64,000 nucleotides of DNA. It comes from Acinetobacter puyangensis. GTDB lineage: Bacteria; Pseudomonadota; Gammaproteobacteria; Pseudomonadales; Moraxellaceae. Positions 38,478 through 49,452 of the stretch are shown one piece after another; position 1 is the stretch's first letter, and every line of letters starts with the position of its first letter. The position numbers were made by a program, and so were the translations under genes. Location of the stretch: assembly GCF_900096995.1 (NCBI RefSeq), contig NZ_OANT01000003.1:1-64000 (forward strand), read 5' to 3'. Under the pieces are notes generated by a model. It was not told the DNA's origin. It saw only the letters and a list, made by a program, of their open reading frames with translations, and ran no database searches.

Positions 38478-38719
38478 ATTTTGAATCACAAAATTGTTTA
38501 TCATAATTTTATAATGTTATTACTCATCAATACCTATTATTGAGATGGTGGTCTAATGTTAAGCTGTTTTTGATATTCCCTCTCTAAATAAGATTGATAT
38601 GCTTATCACGCTTATAAATATCAAAAATGTCCTAAGATGAGCTAAGCTTGAGTGATGAGAAAATTGTAGTCGACATTGTCTATACTTCACCACAATGTCA
38701 ATCAGTAAAGAGATGGCAA
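38478..38719. other. Spacer upstream of maeA
   Basis: AT-rich spacer containing the distant inverted arms TTTTTGATATT (about 38567-38577) and AATATCAAAAA (about 38617-38627), which could be an operator or chance. No gene is supported; a TTG-started extension of maeA into this region (from 38648) is rejected. Confidence 0.35.
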
Positions 38720-40423
38720 ATGACTTCAGAAAGTGTAATCAATTCGCAATATCCATTATATGTCCCCTATGCAGGCAATAGTTTGTTGGAACTTCCTTTA
38801 TTAAATAAAGGCTCCGCATTTACCAAAGAAGAACGTATCAATTTTAATTTATATGGCTTGATTCCGCATGTAATTGAAACCATTGAGGAACAAAGTCAGC
38901 GTTCTTATCAGCAATATTCTGCTTTTAGTAGCGAAATTAACAAGCATATTTATCTGCGTAATATTCAGGATACCAACGAAACACTGTTTTATCATGTACT
39001 CGGCAATCATTTAAGTGAAATTATGCCGATCATCTATACCCCAACAGTGGGTGAAGCATGTCAGCGTTTTTCTGACATCTACCGTCGTCATCGTGGTATT
39101 TTTATTTCTTATCCCAATCGTGAATATATTGATGATATTTTACACAATGTAAATAAGAAGAATATCAAGGTCATTGTGATTACTGATGGTGAACGTATTT
39201 TAGGATTAGGTGATCAGGGCATTGGCGGCATGGGGATTCCGATTGGTAAATTATCCTTGTATACCGCATGTGGTGGTATCAGTCCTGCCTATACCTTGCC
39301 AATTACACTCGATGTTGGGACGAATAATCAGCAATTGTTAAATGATCCGATTTATATGGGCTGGCGTCAACCACGTATTAGCGGTGATGAATATTATGAT
39401 TTTGTCGATCAGGTGATTTCTGCGCTTAAACGTCGCTGGCCTAAGGCATTGATTCAGTTTGAAGATTTTGCACAGAAAAATGCCATGCCATTACTGGAAA
39501 AATATCGTGATCAGGTCTGCTGTTTTAATGATGATATTCAGGGAACTGCTGCTGTTTCGGTGGGGAGCCTGATTGCTGCATCACGGGCAGCCGGTAAACA
39601 GCTTAAGGATCAGACCATTACTTTTCTCGGGGCTGGTTCTGCTGGTTGTGGTATTGCCGAACAAATTATTGCGCAAATGGTAGCAGAAGGTTTAACGGAT
39701 CAGGAAGCACGTGCCCGTGTCTATATGGTGGATCGTTTTGGTTTGATTACCGAAAATCAGCCAAACTTACTGGATTTCCAGCGTAAACTGGCGCAAAGAC
39801 CGGAAGTGATTGAACAATGGGGCGATGCCAATGAAGTCATTTCATTACTTGATGTAGTGAAAAATGCCAAACCGACCGTATTAATCGGGGTATCTGGTCA
39901 GCCGGGATTATTTACCGAAGAAGTGATTCGTACCTTGGCGGCCAATTGTGAACGACCTATTGTATTGCCGCTTTCTAACCCTACCTCACGAGTCGAAGCC
40001 GTTCCTGCGGATATTATTCAGTGGACAGATGGTAAAGCTTTGATCGCTACAGGTAGTCCATTTGCACCGGTAAATTATCAGGGTAAGATCTATAATATTT
40101 CGCAGTGTAATAACTCATATATTTTCCCCGGTATTGGTTTGGGTGTAATTGCAAGTGGTGCAACACGCGTGACTGATAATATGTTGATGGCATCGAGTAA
40201 TGCATTGGCAGATTGTTCACCAAAATTGGCTGATATCGAAGCAGACTTATTACCGGATATTAATGAGATTCAGAAAGTATCCAATATCATTGCTTTTAAA
40301 GTTGCAAAAGCTGCAATGGAAGATGGCGTTGCACCTTTGCTCAGTGATGATGAATTACGTCAGGCGATTAAAGACAATTTCTGGAAACCGCAATATCGTC
40401 AATATAAGCGTGTTCCTTTTTAA
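38720..40423 (+). CDS. maeA: NAD-dependent malic enzyme
   Basis: Oxidative decarboxylation of malate to pyruvate and CO2. The sequence follows E. coli MaeA closely: [63 protein letters not shown], catalytic Lys in [17 protein letters not shown], metal-binding FEDFAQKNA and FNDDIQGTA, and the NAD-binding [13 protein letters not shown]. The ATG at 38720 gives 567 residues and the expected N-terminus; an upstream TTG would add 24 unrelated residues. A terminator follows at 40544. Confidence 0.95.
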   Translation: MTSESVINSQYPLYVPYAGNSLLELPLLNKGSAFTKEERINFNLYGLIPHVIETIEEQSQRSYQQYSAFSSEINKHIYLRNIQDTNETLFYHVLGNHLSEIMPIIYTPTVGEACQRFSDIYRRHRGIFISYPNREYIDDILHNVNKKNIKVIVITDGERILGLGDQGIGGMGIPIGKLSLYTACGGISPAYTLPITLDVGTNNQQLLNDPIYMGWRQPRISGDEYYDFVDQVISALKRRWPKALIQFEDFAQKNAMPLLEKYRDQVCCFNDDIQGTAAVSVGSLIAASRAAGKQLKDQTITFLGAGSAGCGIAEQIIAQMVAEGLTDQEARARVYMVDRFGLITENQPNLLDFQRKLAQRPEVIEQWGDANEVISLLDVVKNAKPTVLIGVSGQPGLFTEEVIRTLAANCERPIVLPLSNPTSRVEAVPADIIQWTDGKALIATGSPFAPVNYQGKIYNISQCNNSYIFPGIGLGVIASGATRVTDNMLMASSNALADCSPKLADIEADLLPDINEIQKVSNIIAFKVAKAAMEDGVAPLLSDDELRQAIKDNFWKPQYRQYKRVPF

Positions 40424-40543
40424 TCAGAAACTAAAATAGATGATGGTTTAGTCGATTTACAAAGTATGGACATTTTCCACGTTTAATAAGCGGAGGAACT
40501 TATTTTAGTTTTGACATAAACTGAACTGGATTTCTTTGTTGTA

Positions 40544-40574
40544 GAGCAATTTGCATGGCAGATTGCTCATTTTT
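40544..40574 (+). terminator. Terminator after maeA
   Basis: GAGCAAT (40544-40550) and ATTGCTC (40562-40568) with a T run, in the spacer before the convergent LysR stop. Confidence 0.5.
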
Positions 40575-41469
40575 AATAAAGCTTTAAGGCATCTACCAGC
40601 AAACGGAACAACGGTGAAGATTCACGCCGGTTTGGATAATAGATGTAATATCGGGCATAACTCATTTCCCATGCTTGTAATAATATTACTAGCTCACCAT
40701 GTAATAATTCAGATTCAACCATAGCTTTCGGTAACCATGCAATTCCTAGTCCATCAAGTGCGGCCTTAACTTTTAATCTCGCATGACTTACGATCATAAC
40801 AAAGTCAGGTCGTAGATGAAGGACTTCATTCGATTTTTCTATATTTTTGAACTCCCATGTCATGATATTTTCATGGCTGGGTAATCGCATACCGATACAA
40901 CGATGTTGGTGTAAATCATTCGGTGTTTTAGGGATATCGCAATTTTTTAAATAATGGGGTGAAGCTACTGTAATCATTTCTAAAGGTTCACTGACCGGGA
41001 TAGCAATCATATCTTTATCTATAAGATGCCCTAAACGTATGCCGATGTCATAACGATCTTTTACAATATCTGAAAGTGCATAATCAGTGGTAAGTTCTAA
41101 TTGGATCTTGGGATGATCATGTGAAAATTTTGCTAATTTATCCCACAATAAAAAGTTGATACTCAATTCCGTTCCATTAATTCGCAATTTTCCTTGAGGT
41201 GAATCCCGAAATTCATTCAAGTTATAGAGTTTTTGTTCAATACCTGTAATGAGTGGTTCAATATCATTCAGCAATTGCTCGCCTTCTTGCGTTGGAGAAA
41301 CACTGCGAGTCGTTCGATTCAGTAATTTAATTCCAAGACGCTGTTCCAGCATTTTAAGGGTATAACTAAGTGCAGATTGGGATATGCCTAATTGTCCTGC
41401 GGCTTTGGTAAAACTCCCCAGTTGAGCAACTACAACAAATGCTTTTAAGTCATTTAAGTTTTCAGCCAT
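40573..41469 (-). CDS. LysR family regulator (group shared with 52.3 and 59.7 kb)
   Basis: A 298-residue LysR protein. The DNA-binding start is LNDLKAFVVVAQLGSFTKAAGQLGISQSALSYTLKMLEQRL, and the effector domain ends YARYYIYYPNRRESSPLFRLLVDAL. This end pattern and the start are strikingly alike in the regulators at 52335 and 59699. It is divergent from the aldo/keto reductase at 41622 and probably controls it and the following genes. Confidence 0.92.
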   Translation of the reverse strand: MAENLNDLKAFVVVAQLGSFTKAAGQLGISQSALSYTLKMLEQRLGIKLLNRTTRSVSPTQEGEQLLNDIEPLITGIEQKLYNLNEFRDSPQGKLRINGTELSINFLLWDKLAKFSHDHPKIQLELTTDYALSDIVKDRYDIGIRLGHLIDKDMIAIPVSEPLEMITVASPHYLKNCDIPKTPNDLHQHRCIGMRLPSHENIMTWEFKNIEKSNEVLHLRPDFVMIVSHARLKVKAALDGLGIAWLPKAMVESELLHGELVILLQAWEMSYARYYIYYPNRRESSPLFRLLVDALKLY

Positions 41470-41549
41470 TTCCTACCTCAATATCCTATTTTTTGTTAAT
41501 CAAATGTAATTAATCAAAAATCTATATAAATGTAATCGAAATCGCCTGA

Positions 41550-42473
<924 letters not shown>

Positions 42474-42494
42474 ACTTAAAATTCAGGAGCGATA

Positions 42495-43544
42495 ATGAAA
42501 ATTTTACAAACTGTTTTAATGTCGGCAGCTATTACCACTTCAGGTGCGGGCTTTGCCGCAGATAAAAAAGAAAATCCTTTTGGTTTGGTGTATGGCGGTG
42601 CAATTACTGAAAATGTTAAAGGTCAGGTCAATATTCATCCTGTTAGCTATAAGCTCAATGGGTTGGATATTGTTGCCAATGTCTATACACCTGCCAATTA
42701 TGACCCGAATAAAAAATATCCTGCGGTTGTCGTGGCGCATCCCAATGGCGGCGTCAAGGAGCAAGTTGCTGGCTTATATGCACAGCGTCTGGCTGAACAG
42801 GGATATATCACCATTACTGCCGATGCAGCCTATCAGGGTGGCAGTGGTGGACAGCCACGCAGTATTGATAAACCCGCAAACCGTATTGAAGATGTGCATG
42901 GCATGGCAGATTTTATTACCCAATATGCGGGAGTGGACAACAACCGTTTAGGTTTACTTGGAATTTGTGGCGGTGGTGGCTATTCATTAGCAGCCGCAGA
43001 AACGGATAAACGTTTTAAAGTTGTCGCCACTCTAAGTATGTTTAATTCTGGACGTGTACGTCGTAATGGTTTTGCGGATTCACAACTGGATACCATTCAG
43101 CAGCGTTTAAAACAAGCCACGGATGCCCGCGCCCAAGAAGTTGCAGGTGGTAAAGTTCTTTATGCAGGTGATGCTGATATGACCGATGAGCAAATCGCTG
43201 CATTGCCATTTGAGATGTACCGACAGGGTTATGAATACTATTGGCGAACTCATGCCCATCCAAATTCAACCTTTAAATACACCATGAGCAGCTTGCTTGA
43301 TCTGATGCGTTGGGATGCGACAGATCAGATTGAATTAATCAATCAGCCGTTACTGATGATTGCAGGCAGTAAGGCAGACAGCCTTTACATGACAGAAGAT
43401 GCTTTTGCCAAAGCCATAGGTACAAAAGACAAAAGCTTATTTAAAATTCCAAATGCCACCCATATCGAAACCTATTGGAAACCTGAATATGTCAAACAGG
43501 CGATGGATCAACTGACTGTCTTTTATGGCAAGCATCTGAAATAA
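42495..43544 (+). CDS. Exported alpha/beta hydrolase (YcjY/dienelactone-hydrolase-like)
   Basis: A 349-residue hydrolase with a signal peptide cleaved near AGFAADKK, so periplasmic. The nucleophile elbow is GLLGICGGGGY, with Cys158 in place of Ser, as in dienelactone hydrolases; AAYQGGSGGQPRS and NATHIETY (probable catalytic His) fit the fold. Starts 22 nt after the aldo/keto reductase in the same direction. Substrate unknown. Confidence 0.82.
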   Translation: MKILQTVLMSAAITTSGAGFAADKKENPFGLVYGGAITENVKGQVNIHPVSYKLNGLDIVANVYTPANYDPNKKYPAVVVAHPNGGVKEQVAGLYAQRLAEQGYITITADAAYQGGSGGQPRSIDKPANRIEDVHGMADFITQYAGVDNNRLGLLGICGGGGYSLAAAETDKRFKVVATLSMFNSGRVRRNGFADSQLDTIQQRLKQATDARAQEVAGGKVLYAGDADMTDEQIAALPFEMYRQGYEYYWRTHAHPNSTFKYTMSSLLDLMRWDATDQIELINQPLLMIAGSKADSLYMTEDAFAKAIGTKDKSLFKIPNATHIETYWKPEYVKQAMDQLTVFYGKHLK

Positions 43545-43633
43545 AAAATTGCTGGTTTGGATAATGGGCAATGATTTGATGGGTTTCCTTGAATCATTGA
43601 CCTATTTTTTTAATAGGGATAATGGGGGATAAC

Positions 43634-44767
43634 ATGAAAAATCAGGTTAATGCATTATTGGTGATGAGTTCTCTCTCGGGTATGGTTTGGTCTGAGGATA
43701 AAATGGGCCAGCAGATCACGCCAGCGAATCAGCACGAGATTAGTCAAGCACCTACAAGTAATTTTTCTGGCAAGGCAAATTTTGCCCGTTATCCAGTCAT
43801 GCCTTCACAAGGTGATGTTGCACCTGCCATTGTCAATTTTGAGGCTGGTACGATTACCAACTGGCATACCCATCCACACGGTCAATACTTGATTGTGACA
43901 GAGGGTGAAGGACGTACTCAGGAATGGGGTAAGCCCATCCAGACGATTCATAAAGGCGATACGATTTGGTGTCCACCCAATGTCAAACACTGGCACGGCG
44001 CAAGTGAGCATAGTGCAATGTCGCATATTGCGATTACCCCTGTGGCAACAAATGGCAAAAGCGTGACATGGCTGGAAAAAGTGGATTTCCCCACAAAAGC
44101 AAAACCTTTACAAACACCTGCAAAGGCTGAAACAGTACAGCTCAATACCAAACAATTAAGCTTAATCCCTATTGCTGCATTTACTGCAACAGGTGATCTG
44201 AAAAAACTAGAACCTGCTTTAATCAAAGGATTGGAAAGTGGTTTAACAGTGAATGAAATCAAGGAAGTGTTTGCCCATCAATACGCCTATACGGGTTTTC
44301 CCCGTGCCTTAAATGGCATGTTGACTTTTAAAAGTCTGCTTGAAGAACGCCAAAAACAAGGTATCAAGGATATACAGGGGGCACTGCCAAACACGTTACC
44401 AAGTGGTACTGATTACTATCAATTGGGTATAGAACGACTTGCCTATCTCAATAAAACCTCTATCGAAGACAATACCAAACCTCTCTTTGAAAATTTCTCA
44501 CCCACGATGGACTATGCCTTAAAGGCACATTTATTTGGCTATCTGTTTAGCCGAGATAACTTAGCACCTTTAGAGCGTGAAATTATTGTGGTGAGTACGC
44601 TTTCCGCATTAGGGGATATTAATGCGCAACTACGTTCGCATTTAAGAATTACCCGAAATCTGGGGGTGGATGCTGTCCAGATGCAAAAAATTATCAGCAC
44701 TTTACAACAATCCATCGGGGTAGATTTGGCAAAGAATGCCCAAAGTGTTTTACAGCAACTACAGTAA
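43634..44767 (+). CDS. Exported cupin-carboxymuconolactone decarboxylase fusion protein
   Basis: Two domains in 377 residues after a signal-like N-terminus. The cupin half has the metal motif [19 protein letters not shown]...WCPPNVKHWHG; the C-terminal half has two CMD/AhpD-type repeats (LTVNEIKEVFAHQYAYTGFPRALNGM and LAPLEREIIVVSTLSALGDINAQL). The ATG at 43634 has GGGGGA upstream; the ATG at 43622 overlaps that site. A separate cupin plus CMD pair at 48958-50192 is its split paralogue. Function probably redox or ring-compound chemistry in the periplasm; not proven. Confidence 0.85.
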   Translation: MKNQVNALLVMSSLSGMVWSEDKMGQQITPANQHEISQAPTSNFSGKANFARYPVMPSQGDVAPAIVNFEAGTITNWHTHPHGQYLIVTEGEGRTQEWGKPIQTIHKGDTIWCPPNVKHWHGASEHSAMSHIAITPVATNGKSVTWLEKVDFPTKAKPLQTPAKAETVQLNTKQLSLIPIAAFTATGDLKKLEPALIKGLESGLTVNEIKEVFAHQYAYTGFPRALNGMLTFKSLLEERQKQGIKDIQGALPNTLPSGTDYYQLGIERLAYLNKTSIEDNTKPLFENFSPTMDYALKAHLFGYLFSRDNLAPLEREIIVVSTLSALGDINAQLRSHLRITRNLGVDAVQMQKIISTLQQSIGVDLAKNAQSVLQQLQ

Positions 44768-44783
44768 CTGAGGGCATGGAAAA

Positions 44784-45884
44784 ATGATCAATACAAGCTT
44801 TATATTGAGAAATACACTGATTTCGATCTGCCTGGCAGGTGTTATTTCAGGCTGTTCAATCACTCCACATCAATCAAAAACCTTAACAATTGCTCAGCAG
44901 GGCAATTTTGCCGCAGGTGGTAAAGTGATTCAAAATGCAGGTCAGTTTGATGATACGCAACTGTTTAATCCCCAAGGTCAAACCCTGCATGGTGATCATG
45001 CTTCGGTATTTTACCAAATCCCTGAACATGCCCGTCCTTATCCACTGGTATTTTTGCATGGTGCGGGGCAATCAGCGAAAACATGGGGCACAACGCCTGA
45101 TGGTCGAGAAGGATTCCAGATGCTTTTCCTACGTCAGCATTTCTCCGTGTATGTGGTTGATCAACCACGTCGGGGACAAGCTGGACAATCGACTGTGGCA
45201 GCGGAAGTGCTAGCCACGACCAATGATCAGGCATGGTTTAATATGTTCCGTTTAGGACAGTATCCCAACTTTTTTAAAGGGGTACAGTTTTCACAAGATT
45301 CAACTGCGTTAAACCAGTATTTCCGTCAAATGACACCGAATACAGGGGCGTATGATGAACAGGTGATTAGTGATGCAATGGTCGAAGTCCTAAAAAAATC
45401 GGGTGATGCGGTGCTGATTACCCATTCACAAGGTGGTGGGCCGGGTTGGTGGACAGCAATAAAATCAAATCAGGTTAAAGGTATTGTGGCGTATGAGCCA
45501 GGCAGTGGTTTTGTCTTTCCTGAAAATGAACTGCCTGAACCGATGCCAAGTGCAACAGGAACATTATCACCAACCCCAGTCAAAATGACAGATTTCCAAA
45601 AGCTGACCAGAGTGCCAATCATTATCTACTATGGCGATAATATCCCGACTGAGAAAAATGGCTATGCTGGACAACAAAATGCGGGACAGGACAACTGGCG
45701 TGTACGTCTGAAAATGGCACAGCTATGGGTGGATAAAATTAATCAGCATGGGGGTAAAGCCCAGTTGGTGCATTTGCCTGATATGGGAATTTATGGCAAT
45801 ACACATTTCCCTTTTTCTGATCTAAACAGTGAGCAAATTGCAGAACAGCTTTCACAATGGTTGCATAAAAATAAACTGGATTAA
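44784..45884 (+). CDS. Lipoprotein alpha/beta hydrolase (esterase-like)
   Basis: A 366-residue protein with a lipoprotein signal (LAGVISGC, cysteine 24 or so). The fold motifs are PLVFLHGAGQSAKTWGTTPDGREGF, the nucleophile elbow LITHSQGGGPGWW with Ser, and a final HLPDMGIYGNTHFPFSD with the probable catalytic His. Expected in the envelope. It starts 17 nt after the fusion gene. Substrate unknown. Confidence 0.82.
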   Translation: MINTSFILRNTLISICLAGVISGCSITPHQSKTLTIAQQGNFAAGGKVIQNAGQFDDTQLFNPQGQTLHGDHASVFYQIPEHARPYPLVFLHGAGQSAKTWGTTPDGREGFQMLFLRQHFSVYVVDQPRRGQAGQSTVAAEVLATTNDQAWFNMFRLGQYPNFFKGVQFSQDSTALNQYFRQMTPNTGAYDEQVISDAMVEVLKKSGDAVLITHSQGGGPGWWTAIKSNQVKGIVAYEPGSGFVFPENELPEPMPSATGTLSPTPVKMTDFQKLTRVPIIIYYGDNIPTEKNGYAGQQNAGQDNWRVRLKMAQLWVDKINQHGGKAQLVHLPDMGIYGNTHFPFSDLNSEQIAEQLSQWLHKNKLD

Positions 45885-45896
45885 GGAGGATAGAAA

Positions 45897-46592
45897 ATGT
45901 TTGCAAGTATGCGTTTTATTCTATTATTTGTTTCTGCAATTGGGTTGATGGGATGTCCAAGTACGGAAAAATCACAGGCAGTACAGAACATGAATCCATC
46001 ACCGAATCCACCAGTTAATGCAGACAATCCTAAAGCCCTCATTGTTTATCTGTCTCGGACTAAAAATACTGAAGCCCTTGCCAAAATGGTACAGGAACAG
46101 GTGGGTGGAGATTTAGTCGCCTTAGCGTTGCAGACACCTTATCCTAAAAATTATCAAGCGATTGTCAGACAGGTAGATCAGGAAAATCAGGATGGTTATT
46201 TACCACCATTAAAAAACCAGATTGCAGATATTGGGCAATATGATGTCATCTTTGTTGGGTTCCCAACATGGGATATGCAATTGCCGCCACCGATCAAAAG
46301 TTTCCTGAACCAATACCAAGCGGATCTAAATGGCAAAATGATTGTGCCATTCAATAATAATGCAGGCTATGGCATGGGGCAGAGTCTTGCTCAGTTCAAC
46401 CAATACTGCCGAGGATGCCAAATCATGCAAAGTATTGAGCTACGGGGTGGAATTGAACGGGATGGAATTTTATTTGTGATGAAGGGTGAACGGGCCAACC
46501 AAGCCAAAAATGAAATCGCACAATGGTTGCAAGACTTGTCTGCAAACTATTCAGTGGTTCAACAACTCTTGCAAAACCATGCAAAAAATTAA
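45897..46592 (+). CDS. Exported lipoprotein flavodoxin
   Basis: A 231-residue protein with a lipobox (SAIGLMGC) followed by a proline-rich linker and a flavodoxin domain: the phosphate loop LIVYLSRTKNTEAL, DVIFVGFPTWDMQLPPPIKSFL and PFNNNAGYGMGQSL. An exported flavodoxin is unusual because FMN proteins usually fold in the cytoplasm. A strong AGGAGG precedes the start. It is 12 nt after the esterase gene in the same run. Confidence 0.82.
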   Translation: MFASMRFILLFVSAIGLMGCPSTEKSQAVQNMNPSPNPPVNADNPKALIVYLSRTKNTEALAKMVQEQVGGDLVALALQTPYPKNYQAIVRQVDQENQDGYLPPLKNQIADIGQYDVIFVGFPTWDMQLPPPIKSFLNQYQADLNGKMIVPFNNNAGYGMGQSLAQFNQYCRGCQIMQSIELRGGIERDGILFVMKGERANQAKNEIAQWLQDLSANYSVVQQLLQNHAKN

Positions 46593-46606
46593 ACTACCTT
46601 TTAAAC

Positions 46607-47848
46607 ATGATCAATCGAGTCTCTAAAATGCCTGTTTCTCCCACACATTCTCAAAATCCTGATACCACATTGAAGACTTCAAGCTGGTTCTTTATGGGGA
46701 TTTTGGGTGCATTGATGGCATTTACTTCACTCTCAACCGATATTTATTTGCCTGCGATGCCACAAATGGCACATGAGTTAAATGGAAATGTTGAGCTGAC
46801 AGTCACAGGATTTTTGGCTGGGTTTGCATTGGCACAGTTGATCTGGGGTCCAATGAGTGATCGCATTGGACGGAAAATCCCTTTATTTATTGGCATGATC
46901 CTTTTTGTAATTGGTTCAATCGGTTGTGCGTTGTCTCAATCCATTGAGCAAATTGTATTTTGGCGTGTGTTTCAGGCTTTTGGTGCATGTACCGGCCCTA
47001 TGCTTGGACGTGCCATGATTCGTGATCTATATGGTCGAACCCAAGCTGCGCAAATGCTTTCAACACTGATGGTGATTATGGCAATTGCACCGATTGCAGG
47101 GCCACTATTGGGCGGTCAGATCATTAAATTCAGTACATGGCATAGTATTTTCTGGTTGTTGGCAAGTATTGGCGGAGTAATGTTTTTAACACTGTTCTTT
47201 TTACCTGAAACACATCCTGTTGAGAAACGGACCAAAGCATCAGTGATGAATACCTTTGCCAATTACCGTCGGTTATTGGGTAATTGGCAGTTTATGCGTT
47301 ATACCTTGTGTGTCACTTTCTTTTACGTAGCTGCCTTTACTTTTATTGTGGGTTCGCCCTTTGTTTATATTTCTTTCTATGGCGTGGATGCTCAGCATTA
47401 TGGTTGGCTGTTTGCATTGAATATTGTAGGGGTAATGGGACTAAGTTTTATTAATCGTAACTTGGTTAAACGGTTTAGCCTTGATCATCTACTCAAATGT
47501 ACGACTGCAATTGCTACCGTGGCATTAATCACGCTCTGTATTTTATTTTACGAACAGGTTGGTGGAATCTATAGCATCATTGCAATGGTTTTTATCTTCT
47601 TTTCAATGAATGGCATGATTGCCGCTAATTCAACTGCAGCCGCATTGGATGGTGTGCCGGAAATGGCAGGTTCCGCATCAGCGTTGATCGGTTGCTTACA
47701 ATACGGAAGTGGTATTATTTCTTCTTTACTGCTTGCGTGGTTAATTACAGATACACCGATGACTATGATTGTGATTATGGCGATTTTTACTGTACTTAGT
47801 GCGTTTACTGTCTTTATTCCCTATCACAAACTTAGATCAACACATTGA
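46607..47848 (+). CDS. Bcr/CflA family MFS efflux transporter
   Basis: A 12-helix MFS drug/H+ antiporter. Typical motifs: STDIYLPAMPQMAHEL, the motif A WGPMSDRIGRKIPLFIG, and VFQAFGACTGPMLGRAMIRDLYGR. The ATG at 46607 gives 413 residues; the ATG at 46628 is also possible, while the frame's opening in the flavodoxin gene is rejected. Last gene of the rightward run. Confidence 0.9.
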   Translation: MINRVSKMPVSPTHSQNPDTTLKTSSWFFMGILGALMAFTSLSTDIYLPAMPQMAHELNGNVELTVTGFLAGFALAQLIWGPMSDRIGRKIPLFIGMILFVIGSIGCALSQSIEQIVFWRVFQAFGACTGPMLGRAMIRDLYGRTQAAQMLSTLMVIMAIAPIAGPLLGGQIIKFSTWHSIFWLLASIGGVMFLTLFFLPETHPVEKRTKASVMNTFANYRRLLGNWQFMRYTLCVTFFYVAAFTFIVGSPFVYISFYGVDAQHYGWLFALNIVGVMGLSFINRNLVKRFSLDHLLKCTTAIATVALITLCILFYEQVGGIYSIIAMVFIFFSMNGMIAANSTAAALDGVPEMAGSASALIGCLQYGSGIISSLLLAWLITDTPMTMIVIMAIFTVLSAFTVFIPYHKLRSTH

Positions 47849-47850
47849 TT

Positions 47851-48744
47851 TTATTTTGAAATATGCTTTATATCTTCAGAGGGTGACGTACCAAAAAAAC
47901 GTTTATATTCTCTGGAAAATTGTGACAAGCTTTCATATCCTACTTGGATACTTGCAGATGAAATATCACTGTCTTCAGTCATTAATAAACGACGTGCTTC
48001 AGTAAGCCTGATTCTTTTCTGGTATTGTAGTGGGCTCATTAAGGTCATATCACGAAAATGCTGATGAAAACTTGAAGTGCTCATACCCATTGTGCTGGCG
48101 AGTTCCTCGACATTGAAAGATTTTGCAAAGTTAGTTTTTAGCCATTCAATAGCTTTCACAATACGATGTCCAGTGGCACCTGTTGCTGCAATCCGTTTAA
48201 GCTGCTCGCCTTGCGGACTCATTAATAATCGGTAAAAAATTTCTTTAATAATCAGAGGTGATAGGATCGAAATATCTTGTGGTGTTTCCAGTAATTTTAA
48301 TAAACGCACAAAGGCATCATTTAGTTCAGAAGTGACCAAGCCAACAGCAACGCCTTTTTTCTCGTTATTGGTATGTTTGAATGGAATATGCGCTTCAAGC
48401 ATGAGCTGGGCAAGCACATAAGGGTCTAGTCTGAGAATCACACCTAAATAGGGTTGCTCAGGTGAAGCTTCAATAATTTGAGTAATAATAGGTAGATCAA
48501 TGGCAGTAAATAGAAAGTGATTGGAATCATAGGTGTACACTTTCTCACCTAAAATTACCTGTTTTTCCCCTTGGGCAATTAAACACAGGCTAGCATCTAA
48601 AATAGTACTGTTGAGTTGAGTCGGCTGCTCTTTACGATACAAAGTTAGTCCAGTAATCGGGGTTTTAAATTGACTTTTGCCTTGAGTCCATTGATTAATA
48701 ATCTGAACTAGTTTTTCATTATCGCCTATATATACATCTGTCAT
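47851..48744 (-). CDS. AraC family regulator (AraC_N type, YqhC-like)
   Basis: A 297-residue regulator. N-terminal AraC_N domain (LTLYRKEQPTQLNSTILDASLCLIAQGEKQVILGEKVYTYD) and C-terminal double helix-turn-helix ending VGYESLSQFSREYKRFFGTSP. This is the arrangement of YqhC, which controls aldehyde reductases in E. coli. It converges on the transporter gene (2 nt between ends) and is divergent from the cupin gene at 48958, so it may control either. Confidence 0.9.
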   Translation of the reverse strand: MTDVYIGDNEKLVQIINQWTQGKSQFKTPITGLTLYRKEQPTQLNSTILDASLCLIAQGEKQVILGEKVYTYDSNHFLFTAIDLPIITQIIEASPEQPYLGVILRLDPYVLAQLMLEAHIPFKHTNNEKKGVAVGLVTSELNDAFVRLLKLLETPQDISILSPLIIKEIFYRLLMSPQGEQLKRIAATGATGHRIVKAIEWLKTNFAKSFNVEELASTMGMSTSSFHQHFRDMTLMSPLQYQKRIRLTEARRLLMTEDSDISSASIQVGYESLSQFSREYKRFFGTSPSEDIKHISK

Positions 48745-48957
48745 TTACCTACACCTTTTCGCCCCACTTGTCATTTTATTGTAGAGATTTGCAACAGAAA
48801 GACTAGAGTAAATTACAAAGATTTGGAGGATTAGGCAAATATATAAGAGAAATAGAACAACACTTATTGTGATTGATTTTTATACTTGTAGTTAGTGTTT
48901 AATTCTTCGTCTGCTATTTGAATTAGAGGACGATAAGAGTCAATTCAGGAAAGAAAG

Positions 48958-49452
48958 ATGAACCTCAAAATAGTCGCTTTTGCAGTTACTTTATGTATTT
49001 CAACGGGAGTATTCGCAATGGATAATCAACAAACTATCCCAGTTCAAACCATCAAAAAAGCCAGTCAGCAACAAGTGATTAAAGGTCCAGATAAGATTTT
49101 TACAGGAACTGTCGCGATTAAACCTCTAACTGATGTAACTGATGGTATTAATGCATCAAGTGCTTACGTCAGCTTTAATGCTAATGCTCGTTCATTCTGG
49201 CATACCCATCCAAAAGGACAATATCTTATTGTCACAGAAGGAGAGGGTCTGGTACAGGAATGGGGTAAGCCTGCCGAGAAAATCGCAGTGGGTGATGTAA
49301 TCTTTTGTCCACCAGGTGTAAAACACTGGCATGGTGCAAGCGGTCATTCTGCCATGACCCATATATCCATTGCAGGTAGTGATGAAAATGGAAAGAATGT
49401 CGATTGGCTAGAGCCTGTGTCAGATGAACAATATAAAGAGGCGAGCAATTGA
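48958..49452 (+). CDS. Exported cupin domain protein
   Basis: A 164-residue protein with a signal peptide (ending near GVFAMDN) and one cupin domain: [19 protein letters not shown]...[23 protein letters not shown], with the metal-binding histidines intact. It is closely similar to the N-terminal half of the fusion protein at 43634. GAAAGA precedes the ATG. The stop overlaps the next gene's TTG (TTGA). Confidence 0.88.
   Translation: MNLKIVAFAVTLCISTGVFAMDNQQTIPVQTIKKASQQQVIKGPDKIFTGTVAIKPLTDVTDGINASSAYVSFNANARSFWHTHPKGQYLIVTEGEGLVQEWGKPAEKIAVGDVIFCPPGVKHWHGASGHSAMTHISIAGSDENGKNVDWLEPVSDEQYKEASN

Noticed and set aside
38648..38719. N-terminal extension of maeA from a TTG
   Set aside because: The added 24 residues have no counterpart in MaeA, and the ATG at 38720 gives the expected N-terminus.
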